A stretch of DNA of 64,000 nucleotides from Paenibacillus_E oryzisoli_A (GCF_050467285.1 NZ_JBCMUN010000004.1:124001-188000), one strand, 5' to 3'. Shown: positions 1 to 8,561, counted from the first letter of the stretch. A program made the numbers and translations. Notes: generated from the sequence alone by a model not told the origin.

Positions 1-1462
1 GCTTGAGCATGCGAATGACCGCAGGATGATAAGGATTGTATAAGTGCGCGATCGTTTCATTCATGCGATCAACGGCCAGTACATACTGGACGAGATCATT
101 GGTACCGATGCTCATAAAATTCACTTCCGTCGCCAGCACGTCGGCAATCAGCGCGGCAGCGGGCACTTCAATTGTCAGGCCAACCTCAATGTCTGGATTA
201 AACGGCACACCTCGCTCAGTGAGATCGGCTTTGGCCCGCTCCAGCAGCGCTTTAGCCTGCCTTACCTCATCCAGCGACGTAATCATCGGGTACATGATTT
301 TCACGTTTCCGTAATGGCTGGCCCGCAAAATCGCCCTGAGCTGCGCTAGAAACAGCTCGCTGCGGTCAAGGGAAATTCGAATCGCTCGATAGCCAAGGAA
401 CGGATTGTCTTCTTTCGCGAGCGGCAAATAGTCCAGCTTCTTATCGCCGCCAATATCCAGCGTGCGCACCACAATCGGACGCCCTTTGAGCTGAATCGCC
501 GCGTGACGGTACACTTCAAATTGCTCGTCTTCCGTCGGCAAGGAGTCGCGGTCCATGTACAGATACTCCGTCCGGAACAAACCGACGCCGGATGCACCGT
601 TGCGGATCACCTGATCAATCTCCATGACGGAATTAATATTCGCATGCAGGTTTACCAGGCTTTGGTCCAGCGTCACCGGCGCAACATCGGCAATTTCCTG
701 CAAGCTTTCTTTAAAATCAAGCCAATTTTTTTGCCGCATCTGATAGCGTTCGATGGTGATTTTATCCGGATTGATGTACAGCGTCCCTTCTTGGCCGTCA
801 ATGATCAGGAAGTCGCCGTTCTGGATCGGCCGGAGCAGTTTGCCCTCCAGACCGAGCACGTATGGAACGGACATCGCGCGCGCCATGATCGACACATGGG
901 AATGCGTGCCTCCGAGAATCGTCAGCAGCCCGAGCACTTTCGACGGATCGAGATGCGCCAGCTGAGACGGCGTGAGCTCCTTCGCCACCAAAATATACGG
1001 ATGATCGCTCGGCGGCACCGTCTGGTTCGTATCTCCCAGCAGGTGCTTGAGCAGACGATTACCGACATCTTTAATGTCGAGCGCCCGCTCTTTCATGTAT
1101 TCGTCATCGATCAGATTAAACATATCGACGAACTTATCAATCACTTCTTTAACCGCGACTTCCGCTGCTTTGTACTGAAGCTCGATAATACCCTGAATCT
1201 CGTTCATAAAAATCGGATCTTCCAGAATTGCCAGATGCGCATCGAAAATATAGGCCTGATCCTGGCCGACCACTTCTTTGATCTCCTGCTTGATGAGCTC
1301 GAGTTCATCCTTGGAGGAGCGGATGCCGTCATATAAACGCTCGAACTCATAAGCGAGGTCGGTGACGTCAATCATTTTTTCCGGAAAATCCCACTCCCAG
1401 GTTGGAATCACGAAGGCTTTGCCCATTGCAATGCCCGAAGAAGCTCCTATCCCTCTAATCAT
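1..1462 (-). CDS. ptsI: PTS enzyme I (PEP-protein phosphotransferase), 3' end outside window
   Basis: Enzyme I takes phosphate from phosphoenolpyruvate and passes it to HPr, starting the PTS cascade in the cytoplasm. About 487 of the roughly 570 usual codons are visible. The product begins MIRGIGASSGIA, has the phosphohistidine signature GGTHSHVSIMAR, and shows the PEP-binding barrel motifs GVGLFRTEYLYM and the later EVPAAALIADVL and SIGTNDLVQY. The C-terminal end is cut by the window edge. Its ATG overlaps the stop of the upstream EIICBA gene as ATGA (1459-1462), so the two are translationally coupled; a purine-rich AAGGGGGG lies just before the start. Unusually, no HPr gene lies between them. 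Identification is secure; whether it is the only enzyme I in the genome is unknown. Confidence 0.95.
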   Translation of the reverse strand, partial: MIRGIGASSGIAMGKAFVIPTWEWDFPEKMIDVTDLAYEFERLYDGIRSSKDELELIKQEIKEVVGQDQAYIFDAHLAILEDPIFMNEIQGIIELQYKAAEVAVKEVIDKFVDMFNLIDDEYMKERALDIKDVGNRLLKHLLGDTNQTVPPSDHPYILVAKELTPSQLAHLDPSKVLGLLTILGGTHSHVSIMARAMSVPYVLGLEGKLLRPIQNGDFLIIDGQEGTLYINPDKITIERYQMRQKNWLDFKESLQEIADVAPVTLDQSLVNLHANINSVMEIDQVIRNGASGVGLFRTEYLYMDRDSLPTEDEQFEVYRHAAIQLKGRPIVVRTLDIGGDKKLDYLPLAKEDNPFLGYRAIRISLDRSELFLAQLRAILRASHYGNVKIMYPMITSLDEVRQAKALLERAKADLTERGVPFNPDIEVGLTIEVPAAALIADVLATEVNFMSIGTNDLVQYVLAVDRMNETIAHLYNPYHPAVIRMLK

Positions 1463-3348
1463 CCGTTTGTCCCCCCTTCGGACTTAGTTGGCTTCAGAAC
1501 CACAGACATCACGGAGGCCTGGCCTTTTTTAACCGACTTGTACGGCGCAAAGCTCCATGATTTGACGATGTCCGGATTGGTGATAATCATCGGTGTCGCC
1601 AGCGAAGAGGCAAGCTTTTTCACTTTATTGTAATTGAATTTGACCAAAAGCTGGCCCGGCTCGACGTGATCGCCCTCCTTCACGACGGCGTTAAAGCATT
1701 TACCTGGAAGGCTGGAAGTGTCGATACCGATGTGCAGCAGCACTTCAAGCCCTTCTTCCGTGACAATCCCCAGCGCGTGCATCGTGGGGTAAATGTGCAT
1801 GATCGTACCCGCGACCGGAGAGAACAGTTCCCCTTTCTCCGGGATGAAGGCGACGCCGTTGCCGACGAGGCGCGAAGCGAAAATTTTATCCGGCACCTCT
1901 TCAATCGGAATCATGCGTCCCTGCATCGGCGCTGTAAAGAGTACGACATGAATATCTTTGCGCAGCACTTTCATGATTTCTTCTCGAATGAGTTCTGAAA
2001 ATGTCCCAAACACGACTTGTACATTGCCCCCTCCAAGACGAATGACGCCTGCTGCTCCCAAGTGTTTAAGTGCCGTGATGTCCATCAGACGATCGTTGAC
2101 AAGTGTAAGTCGCAATCTTGTAATGCAGGCTTCAATCTTCTTAATATTTTCTTTCCCGCCAAGCGCCTGTAAAATGAGCGGAGACCGGTACGGGATATCC
2201 CCTGCCCATTCTTCCAGAGGCGAGCCTTCTTCCCGTCCCGGCGTCGGAATCCGAAAACGCTGAATTGCCCAGCGGAACAAGAAGTAATATAAGAGCCCGT
2301 AGACGATGCCGATCGGAATCAGCAGCAGTCCGTTATGCGCGAGGTGCAGGTTGATAATATAGTCGATCGCTCCGGCCGAGTAGGAGAATCCGTGATGAAT
2401 ATTCAGCTCGTACGCAATCCACATCGCAGCCCCCGATAGAATCGCATGAACGACAAACAGATACGGCGCCACAAAAAGAAACGCGAATTCAATCGGCTCG
2501 GTCACCCCGGTTAAGAAGGAGGCCAACGCAGCGGTGAGAAACGTCGCCCTGATTTTGGGTTTCAAATCTTCTCGTGCTTCTCCGATAATGGCAAAGGCGA
2601 TGGCCGGCAGCGCAAACATCATGATCGGGTATAAGCCCGCCATGTAAATGCCCGCCGTAGGATCGCCCGCGAAGAATCGCGGCAGATCACCATAGGCATA
2701 CTGGCCTGAAGGCTCTTTGTATGCGCCCACCTGAAACCAGAAGAAGTTGTTCAGAATATGATGCAGTCCCGAAGGCACGAGCAAACGGTGGCCGATACCG
2801 TACAGAAAGGCGCCGAAGCCCCCTAATCCGAGTAGAAATGAGGACAGCTTGCCCATCCCCATTTCCAAATAAGGTCCGATGCCGATCATAATATACGAGA
2901 CAATTAAGGTAGCGAAGCCCATAATTAGCGGTACGATCCTTGGCCCGCCAAAAAATTGAATGTACTCCGGCAGCTTTACATCTTTAAAGCGATGATAAAT
3001 AATAGCGGACAAAAGCCCGATCAGGATGCCGCCTGACACCCCTAGTTGAAATTGCGAGCCCAGCTCATGTTCAACCAGCCGCGTAAACATAAAGTAACCG
3101 AGCATGGCCGACAGGCCGGCGATGCCCGCGCTTTCCGTTAACCCGAGCGCAACGCCAACCGCAAAAATAATCGGTATATAATCAAAGACGGTTCGCCCGG
3201 CGAGCATCAGCATATCTCCAAAGCCCGCGGCATGTACAGCATCCCAAGGCAAATCCCCTAACCTGAGCAGTATCGCAGAAATAGGAAGCGCAATGGTAGG
3301 CAGCATTAAGGAGCGGCCAAGCTGTTGTAAGTTCCCCATCCAGTTCAA
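1459..3348 (-). CDS. nagE: PTS EIICBA sugar permease, glucose/N-acetylglucosamine family
   Basis: This membrane permease imports and phosphorylates an amino sugar or glucose. Domain order is EIIC (about residues 1-370, many membrane segments, with the GLHHILNNFFWFQVG stretch), EIIB (about 395-475, active Cys in EACITRLRL) and EIIA (about 500-629, with LFSPVAGTI and LLHIGIDTSSL). The HHILNNFFWFQ segment is closer to NagP/NagE than to glucose-type PtsG, so N-acetylglucosamine is the preferred guess, by memory of those families. The start is a TTG with AAGGAGG 10 bases upstream (3359-3365); the next ATG, three codons on, would be too far from it. A strong sigma-A promoter precedes it. The gene is coupled to ptsI. 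The substrate assignment is inference. Confidence 0.88.
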   Translation of the reverse strand: MNWMGNLQQLGRSLMLPTIALPISAILLRLGDLPWDAVHAAGFGDMLMLAGRTVFDYIPIIFAVGVALGLTESAGIAGLSAMLGYFMFTRLVEHELGSQFQLGVSGGILIGLLSAIIYHRFKDVKLPEYIQFFGGPRIVPLIMGFATLIVSYIMIGIGPYLEMGMGKLSSFLLGLGGFGAFLYGIGHRLLVPSGLHHILNNFFWFQVGAYKEPSGQYAYGDLPRFFAGDPTAGIYMAGLYPIMMFALPAIAFAIIGEAREDLKPKIRATFLTAALASFLTGVTEPIEFAFLFVAPYLFVVHAILSGAAMWIAYELNIHHGFSYSAGAIDYIINLHLAHNGLLLIPIGIVYGLLYYFLFRWAIQRFRIPTPGREEGSPLEEWAGDIPYRSPLILQALGGKENIKKIEACITRLRLTLVNDRLMDITALKHLGAAGVIRLGGGNVQVVFGTFSELIREEIMKVLRKDIHVVLFTAPMQGRMIPIEEVPDKIFASRLVGNGVAFIPEKGELFSPVAGTIMHIYPTMHALGIVTEEGLEVLLHIGIDTSSLPGKCFNAVVKEGDHVEPGQLLVKFNYNKVKKLASSLATPMIITNPDIVKSWSFAPYKSVKKGQASVMSVVLKPTKSEGGTNG

Positions 3349-3412
3349 ACGGATGCTACCTCCTTCGCATAGTCGAACCTTTCCAACGTGAACGCGAATA
3401 GGCCCTTCTCAA

Positions 3413-3441
3413 ATCGTATAGCTTGTGCGTGCGTTTGTCAA
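3413..3441 (-). promoter_or_regulatory. Sigma-A promoter of nagE-ptsI
   Basis: On the minus strand TTGACA (3441-3436) and TACGAT (3418-3413) are separated by exactly 17 bases. The predicted leader is about 57 nt and ends at the TTG start of the EIICBA gene. I saw no antiterminator or terminator pair in the leader. Confidence 0.75.
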
Positions 3442-3504
3442 AACAAAATAAGGGTCCGTCATTCGTTCTGGTAATTCTTTTCAGCTACATTCTAAACACA
3501 TAAA

Positions 3505-3534
3505 TTGACTAAGTAACCGCGTATCTGGCATACT
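3505..3534 (+). promoter_or_regulatory. Probable promoter of the short flavoprotein gene
   Basis: TTGACT at 3505-3510 is followed after 18 bases by CATACT (3529-3534), about 40 bases before the start codon. It is divergent from the nagE promoter and about 60 bases from it. Confidence 0.5.
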
Positions 3535-3574
3535 ATTCTTGTACCATTACCATTCTCAGGGAGGTTTTATGCAC

Positions 3575-4141
3575 ATGTCTTATGATGTTATTGTTATCGG
3601 CGCAGGTCCAACAGGCGCGAGCGCAGCGCTTTTCACGTCCAAAGCAGGTAAATCCACGCTTGTGATCGATAGCGATCAAAGTGTGACGAAAAGAGCCTGG
3701 ATCGAGAATCATTACGGCGTGGACGGCATCACCGGTCCGGATCTCGTTGAGATCGGGAAGAAGCAAGCCGCCAAGTTTGGTACCGAATTTAAACAAGGCA
3801 AAGCCGTTAAACTGGAGTCGTCCGCTGAAGGGCTTCAAGTGTCGACGGAAGACGCTACATACACAGCAAAACACGTAATTTTGGCCACTGGGTTGTCCGT
3901 AGATCTCGCAGAGGCTTCCGGCATCGAAATCAAACCGGGCACGGAGCCGCGCATTAAATCGATCGTCGGCGTAGACAGCCAAGGCAAAACGAATGTCCAA
4001 GGCGTCTGGGCGGCAGGCACAGTTGCCGGCGTCAGTATGCACACGATCATTACAGCAGGCGACGGCGCCAAAGTGGCGATTAACGTGATCAGCGAGCTGA
4101 ACGGCGCTCGTTATGTCGATCATGATGTTTTAAAAGCTTAG
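3575..4141 (+). CDS. Short FAD-dependent oxidoreductase, thioredoxin-reductase-like, no NADPH domain
   Basis: The product (about 188 residues) starts MSYDVIVIGAGPTGASAAL, a Rossmann FAD-binding GxGxxG motif. It has an ATG motif (VILATGLS) in the middle and ends with the FAD-closing segment of the thioredoxin reductase family (GVWAAGTVAGVSMHT). Family members are normally about 310 residues and carry an inserted NADPH domain with a CxxC pair; here that insert and the CxxC are both missing, so only the FAD half remains. The start is uncertain: ATG at 3575 lies 10 bases from AGGGAGG, while an ATG at 3569 lies only 4 bases away. A strong terminator follows. The reading frame is intact, so it is probably a genuine short flavoprotein rather than a decayed gene. 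Its partner and substrate are unknown. Confidence 0.8.
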   Translation: MSYDVIVIGAGPTGASAALFTSKAGKSTLVIDSDQSVTKRAWIENHYGVDGITGPDLVEIGKKQAAKFGTEFKQGKAVKLESSAEGLQVSTEDATYTAKHVILATGLSVDLAEASGIEIKPGTEPRIKSIVGVDSQGKTNVQGVWAAGTVAGVSMHTIITAGDGAKVAINVISELNGARYVDHDVLKA

Positions 4142-4150
4142 TTTCATATA

Positions 4151-4195
4151 AAAACCGCTAACGACGTCCCTCACGGGAGCTGTTAGCGGTTTTTT
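4151..4195. terminator. Bidirectional intrinsic terminator
   Basis: A 12-bp perfect stem (AAAACCGCTAAC paired with GTTAGCGGTTTT) with T-runs on both strands lies between the convergent flavoprotein and CoA-binding genes. Confidence 0.9.
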
Positions 4196-4200
4196 GCGCA

Positions 4201-4626
4201 CTATGGCTGACGCGGATGAAGAATCGCGTCCTCGACTTTGATGCAGCGGTCCATAATGACTTCAAGACCGGCGTCCTGAGCGATTGCGCCCGCTTCCTCG
4301 TTCACGATGCCAAGCTGCAGCCAGAACACCTTCGCTTTGATCTTGACTGCCTCTTCAGCGACCGGTACAACCTGATCCGCGCGGCGGAAGACGTTGACGA
4401 TGTCGACCGGCTCCGGAATATCGGAGAGCGTCGAGTAGCACTTCTCGCCTAAGATGTTCTCGGCGTTTGGATTGACCGGAATGATCCGGTATCCCCTCTT
4501 TTGCATCGCTTCCGCGACCATATACGACGTCCGATCCGGTTTATCAGACAGACCGACAACGGCAATGTTGCCGGCTCCTGCCAGAATTTCCTTGATACGG
4601 TCTCTGGACGGATTATCAAACCCCAT
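4201..4626 (-). CDS. CoA-binding domain protein (YccU-like)
   Basis: The small cytosolic protein (about 141 residues) is a single Rossmann-type CoA-binding domain. Visible marks are IAVVGLSDKPDRTSYMVA near residue 20, RIIPVNPN, and the later VFWLQLGIVNEE and VIMDRCIKVE segments typical of the YccU family. The ATG at 4626 lies 9 bases from AAGGAG, so it is preferred over the GTG at 4632, which is only 3 bases away. It sits 16 bases downstream of the C39-like gene and may share its transcript. The precise cellular role of the family is not settled. Confidence 0.85.
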   Translation of the reverse strand: MGFDNPSRDRIKEILAGAGNIAVVGLSDKPDRTSYMVAEAMQKRGYRIIPVNPNAENILGEKCYSTLSDIPEPVDIVNVFRRADQVVPVAEEAVKIKAKVFWLQLGIVNEEAGAIAQDAGLEVIMDRCIKVEDAILHPRQP

Positions 4627-4642
4627 GTACACGCACTCCTTC

Positions 4643-5470
4643 TTATTTGTAATAAGTAAGACCTTGTTTCCCCATGGCTTCCCAGCTGTCCGTAAACTGC
4701 TTTTTGTTCACTTGAACTTGCTTCCCGCCGTTATACGGATCGTTCAAGTACACATTCGTTTCATCGTAGCCGACGAGCACGACAGCGTGCTCCGAATACG
4801 TCGTTTGAATCGGGCCGAGCGACGTATCCCACGTCACCCATTTGTAAGGCAGTTGATAGTCGATCGTCGTCCACACGATAACGGGAATTCCCTTGGCAAT
4901 CTGCTGCTCGTACGTTTCAAAGGGCTTGCCCGTCACATCGATGGCCTGCGGTACGTACTGTTTCAACAGCGGGAACAGACCTGCATGATAAATGCCGAAG
5001 CCGCGCTGCTTGCGGAATACATCGCCGACGAAGCCGACGTTCGGGTTGCCCCAATACGCGATGCTCCCGTCAGCATTCAGTTTCGCCTGCGTGGTGTCGC
5101 GCGGCATTTCTTGGGCGAGCTCCATCTTGGATTTCGCGACGCCGTAATGCTGCAGGAGCATCGTTAAGCTCGTAATTTCACAGCCTGCCGGCAGCTCAGG
5201 GAACTGAGATACCGCGGGGACATCAATCATCGCTGATAATTTCACTTGGCTGGCTGGCGAAGGCGTTGGCGACGCCATCGTTGTCGGCGACGGAGACGGC
5301 TCAGGCGGCTCTCCTGCCGCCAGCGCTACCGTCGAAGACGCAAACAGCAGCGGTGCCTGGTCGGTCGCTTTGGCATACAGCAGGACAACGAGCACGGAGC
5401 TGGCAAACACCAGTCCTGCAACGAGAAACAATCCGAATGTCACCTTCAGGCCCTGCCAAAGAATTCTCAT
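4643..5470 (-). CDS. Membrane-anchored or secreted C39-like peptidase
   Basis: The 275-residue protein has an N-terminal hydrophobic anchor or signal (residues about 8-35), a Pro/Ser/Thr-rich linker (about 53-75) and a papain-like C39 domain. The catalytic Cys is in PAGCEITSL, the His in SEHAVVLVGYD, and the acidic/Asn position follows in YLNDPYNGG. This matches the C39-like family found in Bacillus surface proteins such as YvpB. The linker suggests the domain works outside the membrane. The start is an ATG behind AGGTGAG. The substrate is unknown. Confidence 0.85.
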   Translation of the reverse strand: MRILWQGLKVTFGLFLVAGLVFASSVLVVLLYAKATDQAPLLFASSTVALAAGEPPEPSPSPTTMASPTPSPASQVKLSAMIDVPAVSQFPELPAGCEITSLTMLLQHYGVAKSKMELAQEMPRDTTQAKLNADGSIAYWGNPNVGFVGDVFRKQRGFGIYHAGLFPLLKQYVPQAIDVTGKPFETYEQQIAKGIPVIVWTTIDYQLPYKWVTWDTSLGPIQTTYSEHAVVLVGYDETNVYLNDPYNGGKQVQVNKKQFTDSWEAMGKQGLTYYK

Positions 5471-5499
5471 GCTGACTCACCTACTTGCCCATAATCTTA

Positions 5500-6795
5500 T
5501 TACTCCTCAACAAGCTCGACTTTCGCGCCGATGGAACGCAAATGATCGAAATATTGCGGATACGACTTTGCTACATGATGCGCATCGCGAATGATCAAGC
5601 CTTTCTCCGAGCGAAGGCCGACAACGGTAAGCGCCATGATGACGCGATGGTCGAAATGTGCATTGATTTCAACGCCGCCCGTGACGCCTTCCGGCTTGCC
5701 ATGAACGATAATTTCGGCTTGACGCTCTTCCACGTCTGCACCGGCTTTGCGAAGCTCATTCAAATAATCGGTGATACGGTCGCATTCCTTGTAGCGCAGG
5801 TTCTCTACATTATAGAAACGCGAAGTGCCTTTCGCGAATACGGCCGCCGCTACCATCGCCAGCACTGCATCCGTGAAATGGTCGCCGTCGAATTCGCCAG
5901 CTACCAACTGCTGATTGCCGCGGACATGGACGACACCGTTATCGTGCGTCAAGTTCACACCCATCGCGCGAAGCACGTCTACGCACGCTTTCTCGCCCTG
6001 CTTGCTGTTCTCTTCCAGACGCAGTACGCGAACGTCTGAATTCGTTACGGCTGCAGCCGCCAGAATTGCTGCTGAACCAGGGTAATCGCCTTGGATGACA
6101 TACTCCTTTGCTTGATAGGATTGTCCTCCTGGGATGCGATAATGCATTAAATCTTCACTAGCTTCCACAATAATGCCGGCTTGCTGCATAACCTCAAGCG
6201 TTTGGCCAACGATAATTTTCGATTTCAAATCGTGAAGCACTTCAATTTCCGTGTCTTCTTCAAGCAGCGGCGTCATAAAAAGCAAGGAGCTGAGGAACTG
6301 CGAGCTCACGTTGCCGGAAACTGTCAGTTTGCCTCCGCGCGGCTTGCCGCCCTTGATCGTAATCGGCAGGCGACCGTTGTTATGCTCGACTTCCACGCCC
6401 ATTTGCTGCAGCGTATCGATCAGATCGTCATGCGGGCGCTTGCCCAGCGATTCCGGATATGTATTAACGAACGTAAGATCAGGACAAAATGCCGCAATCG
6501 ACATCAGGAAGCGAAGCACGGCGCCGGCGTTTCCGACGTTCAGTTCGGACACATGCTTCGGATTTTTGCCGAAGCCGGTAATCACGATTTTCTCATCGTC
6601 CTCTTCGATAATCGCGCCCAAGTCGCGCACGCAGCGGCGCATCGCATCGCTGTCTTCGCTGTGCGCAGGATAGTAAATCGTGCTTGTCCCTTCGGCGAGC
6701 GCGCCGATCAGAAGGTAGCGGGTCGTATAGTTTTTGGAGGAAAGGGCGTTAATTTCCCCTTGGAGATGACTCGTAGGATGAACGATGGCTTTCAT
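5500..6795 (-). CDS. aroA: EPSP synthase (3-phosphoshikimate 1-carboxyvinyltransferase), divergent active-site motif
   Basis: This enzyme joins shikimate-3-phosphate and PEP in the shikimate pathway. By eye against E. coli AroA the key residues are kept: Lys in SSKNYTTR (residue 21), GNAG, KRP, SSQ, the Asp in FTDAV, KECDR, FDHR and the final Lys in VAKSYP. Two differences stand out: the usual GSKSxSxR has become SSKNYTTR (Ser23 equivalent is Asn), and GNAGTAMRP has become GNAGAVLRF. The ATG at 6795 lies 12 bases behind GAAGGAG; the in-frame GTG at 6816 lies within that site and is rejected. aroK lies nearby, but the rhodanese gene, on the other strand, separates them. Confidence 0.93.
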   Translation of the reverse strand: MKAIVHPTSHLQGEINALSSKNYTTRYLLIGALAEGTSTIYYPAHSEDSDAMRRCVRDLGAIIEEDDEKIVITGFGKNPKHVSELNVGNAGAVLRFLMSIAAFCPDLTFVNTYPESLGKRPHDDLIDTLQQMGVEVEHNNGRLPITIKGGKPRGGKLTVSGNVSSQFLSSLLFMTPLLEEDTEIEVLHDLKSKIIVGQTLEVMQQAGIIVEASEDLMHYRIPGGQSYQAKEYVIQGDYPGSAAILAAAAVTNSDVRVLRLEENSKQGEKACVDVLRAMGVNLTHDNGVVHVRGNQQLVAGEFDGDHFTDAVLAMVAAAVFAKGTSRFYNVENLRYKECDRITDYLNELRKAGADVEERQAEIIVHGKPEGVTGGVEINAHFDHRVIMALTVVGLRSEKGLIIRDAHHVAKSYPQYFDHLRSIGAKVELVEE

Positions 6796-7030
6796 GTAAA
6801 TGGACGGCTCCTTCACAAATAAATAATTATGTACAGTTTCCGCGTTGAACAGAAACCTAGCTTCCTAATGTTATATTGCCAGTGTACCATACGAAATAGA
6901 ACTTGGGAACCTTGGCGCTCCTTTTCCAGCTTTTAGCCGAAAGCCGCCGGTGCGTTTGACATCTCGTGTTTTTGTTTCTATCATACGGAGATGAGGGGCA
7001 TAGCCCCGAGCAAGAGAAGGAGGTCACACG

Positions 7031-7321
7031 ATGGATACCATTCTGCCATCCGAAGTCAAGACGCGCCTCGCAAGCGGCGAAAAACTGATCATCGTCGATG
7101 TGCGCGAAGATGAAGAAGTTGCCCAAGGCATGATTCCCGGCGCCGTACATATCCCGCTCGGGCAGTTGCCTGAACGGATGAACGACTTCCCTAAAGCCGA
7201 GGAAGTCATCCTCGTCTGCCGCAGCGGCAATCGCAGCGGGCGCGCACTTGCGTTCTTGGAAGCGCAAGGCGTCAGCGGACTCAAAAACATGACCGGCGGC
7301 ATGCTGGAGTGGGAAGACTAA
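7031..7321 (+). CDS. Rhodanese-like sulfurtransferase
   Basis: The 96-residue single-domain rhodanese has IIVDVREDEE (residues about 20-29), GAVHIPLGQL, and the active loop VCRSGNRSGRA with Cys in the six-residue catalytic loop. It ends with the usual GGMLEWE. Such proteins carry a persulfide in sulfur transfer. AAGGAGG lies 8 bases before the ATG. It stands alone on the plus strand between aroA and aroK, with a long inverted repeat directly downstream. Confidence 0.9.
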   Translation: MDTILPSEVKTRLASGEKLIIVDVREDEEVAQGMIPGAVHIPLGQLPERMNDFPKAEEVILVCRSGNRSGRALAFLEAQGVSGLKNMTGGMLEWED

Positions 7322-7420
7322 GGGCGCTTTCCGAAATTACCGCCAAGTTTCAGACAAAGTCTCCGGGGCCCACGGCGATTTGCCTGAAACTTGGCGGTAC
7401 ATGATTTCGGAAAGTCGCCT
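7321..7420. repeat. Long imperfect inverted repeat between rhodanese gene and aroK
   Basis: Left arm 7322-7353 and right arm 7384-7419 pair over about 30 bp: a perfect 16-bp inner stem (TACCGCCAAGTTTCAG with its complement) and an outer stem including TTCCGAAAT with ATTTCGGAA, separated by a 4-base bulge. The loop is about 30 bases. No long T-run follows. The first 15 bases (AGGGCGCTTTCCGAA) recur exactly at 37441-37455 in another hairpin, suggesting a dispersed repeat family. Confidence 0.8.
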
Positions 7421-7448
7421 AGCTGATTCAGCTTGTCTTCCTCTCCCT

Positions 7449-7952
7449 CTAGCTCATCCGACCGACAATCTCCTCGACGATCTGTTCCACCGTCAACGCC
7501 GTCGTGTCAATCGTGACGTGCGCAAAATCGTACGCCGTTTTACGCGACTCCAGCAGCGTATGTACCCGCTCTTCCAAGTTGCCTTGCAGCAGTGGCCGGT
7601 TCGTATCTTGACTCACACGGTCGATGATCGCTTCCGCCGAAGCTTTGAGCCCCACAACGAAGCTATTCGCCAGCATGCAGTCCCGGTTCTCCTGCGCCAG
7701 CACAGCGCCGCCTCCGGTCGCTACGACCTGGCAAGCGCCCGTCAAAATGCCGGCCAACACTTGCGATTCGACCTTGCGAAAATAAGCTTCCCCTTGAAGC
7801 CGAAATAATTCAGGAATGCTCGTTCCTTGATTCGCCTCAACGGCCTCATCTGCATCAATAAAGCGCCAATGGAGGCGCTCCGCCAACTTTTTCCCAATCG
7901 TCGACTTACCTGTTCCCATAAAACCTACCAACACCAGATTGCGGACGGTCAC
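7449..7952 (-). CDS. aroK: Shikimate kinase
   Basis: Shikimate kinase phosphorylates shikimate with ATP, the step before EPSP synthase. The P-loop GFMGTGKSTIGKKL, the shikimate-binding DADEAVE, the FRKVE, the GGGAV loop and the lid NRPLL are all present. Length (about 167 residues) is normal for the family. A GTG at 7952 lies 7 bases from AAGGGG and gives the usual short N-terminus before the P-loop; the in-frame TTG at 7982 would add an atypical extension. It is convergent with the rhodanese gene. Confidence 0.92.
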   Translation of the reverse strand: MTVRNLVLVGFMGTGKSTIGKKLAERLHWRFIDADEAVEANQGTSIPELFRLQGEAYFRKVESQVLAGILTGACQVVATGGGAVLAQENRDCMLANSFVVGLKASAEAIIDRVSQDTNRPLLQGNLEERVHTLLESRKTAYDFAHVTIDTTALTVEQIVEEIVGRMS

Positions 7953-8231
7953 CTGAATTCCCCTTTTCCACACGCTCTTCAAGCGCGACTACAGCAGTCA
8001 CTTCAAACTTTCCCAACATCATACCATAGCGGTACATGCATGAATACATTTCTATCCAAAATCATATAAGTAGGACAAAAGATAAACGTCTCCACCGTCC
8101 TTCCATGGACGAGAGCGTTTACTGATGGCGTAGAGCCACTTCGAGGAAATACTTTCCGATACGCTGAATAAACGCTAGCAGAAACAGTTAAGCTTGGAAA
8201 AAGACCACCTGAATGAAGGAGAGATGGCGCT
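7953..8231. other. Intergenic region with a hairpin
   Basis: No gene is visible in this 279-base region. A bulged hairpin at about 8083-8123 (TAAACG, TCTC and GTCC pairing with GGAC, GAGA and CGTTTA) may form part of the leader of the following small gene. Confidence 0.4.
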
Positions 8232-8546
8232 TTGAACCCGACTGTTCTGAAACAATCCACAGCCTTTACGAACCGCACACAACGCAAGCTAGAGCAAATT
8301 TTGCACCCAAGCTATGCCCTCTGCCGGGAAGATGTTGTCTGGATTCTCGAATACATTAAGAAAAAAGTGGCTGAAGAAGACCCTCAAATGCAGGGCCTTG
8401 CTCAACCACGATTATTACGAAACTTTCGTTATTTTGCCGAGGTTTCCCTCATGCTCATTCACCAGCATAACGGCTTCGATACCGAAACCGAACGGCTGAA
8501 AATGTGGCTGAAGGAAGCCGCATACGGCTTGCAGGAAGAGGCATAG
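8232..8546 (+). CDS. Small conserved-looking protein of unknown function
   Basis: The product has 104 residues, is mostly helical and soluble, with no signal peptide, membrane segment or metal motif. I do not recognise a family. A TTG start is used, with AAGGAG 10 bases upstream (8216-8221). The gene is monocistronic and convergent with gnd, whose stop lies 16 bases beyond its end. Reading frame and ribosome site support a real gene; the function is open. Confidence 0.7.
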   Translation: MNPTVLKQSTAFTNRTQRKLEQILHPSYALCREDVVWILEYIKKKVAEEDPQMQGLAQPRLLRNFRYFAEVSLMLIHQHNGFDTETERLKMWLKEAAYGLQEEA

Positions 8547-8561
8547 CCCCTTCCGATCCGA

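Noticed and set aside
8003..8287. Minus-strand frame before the 8.2-kb small gene
   Set aside because: No ribosome site, and it overlaps the start region of a better-supported plus-strand gene.
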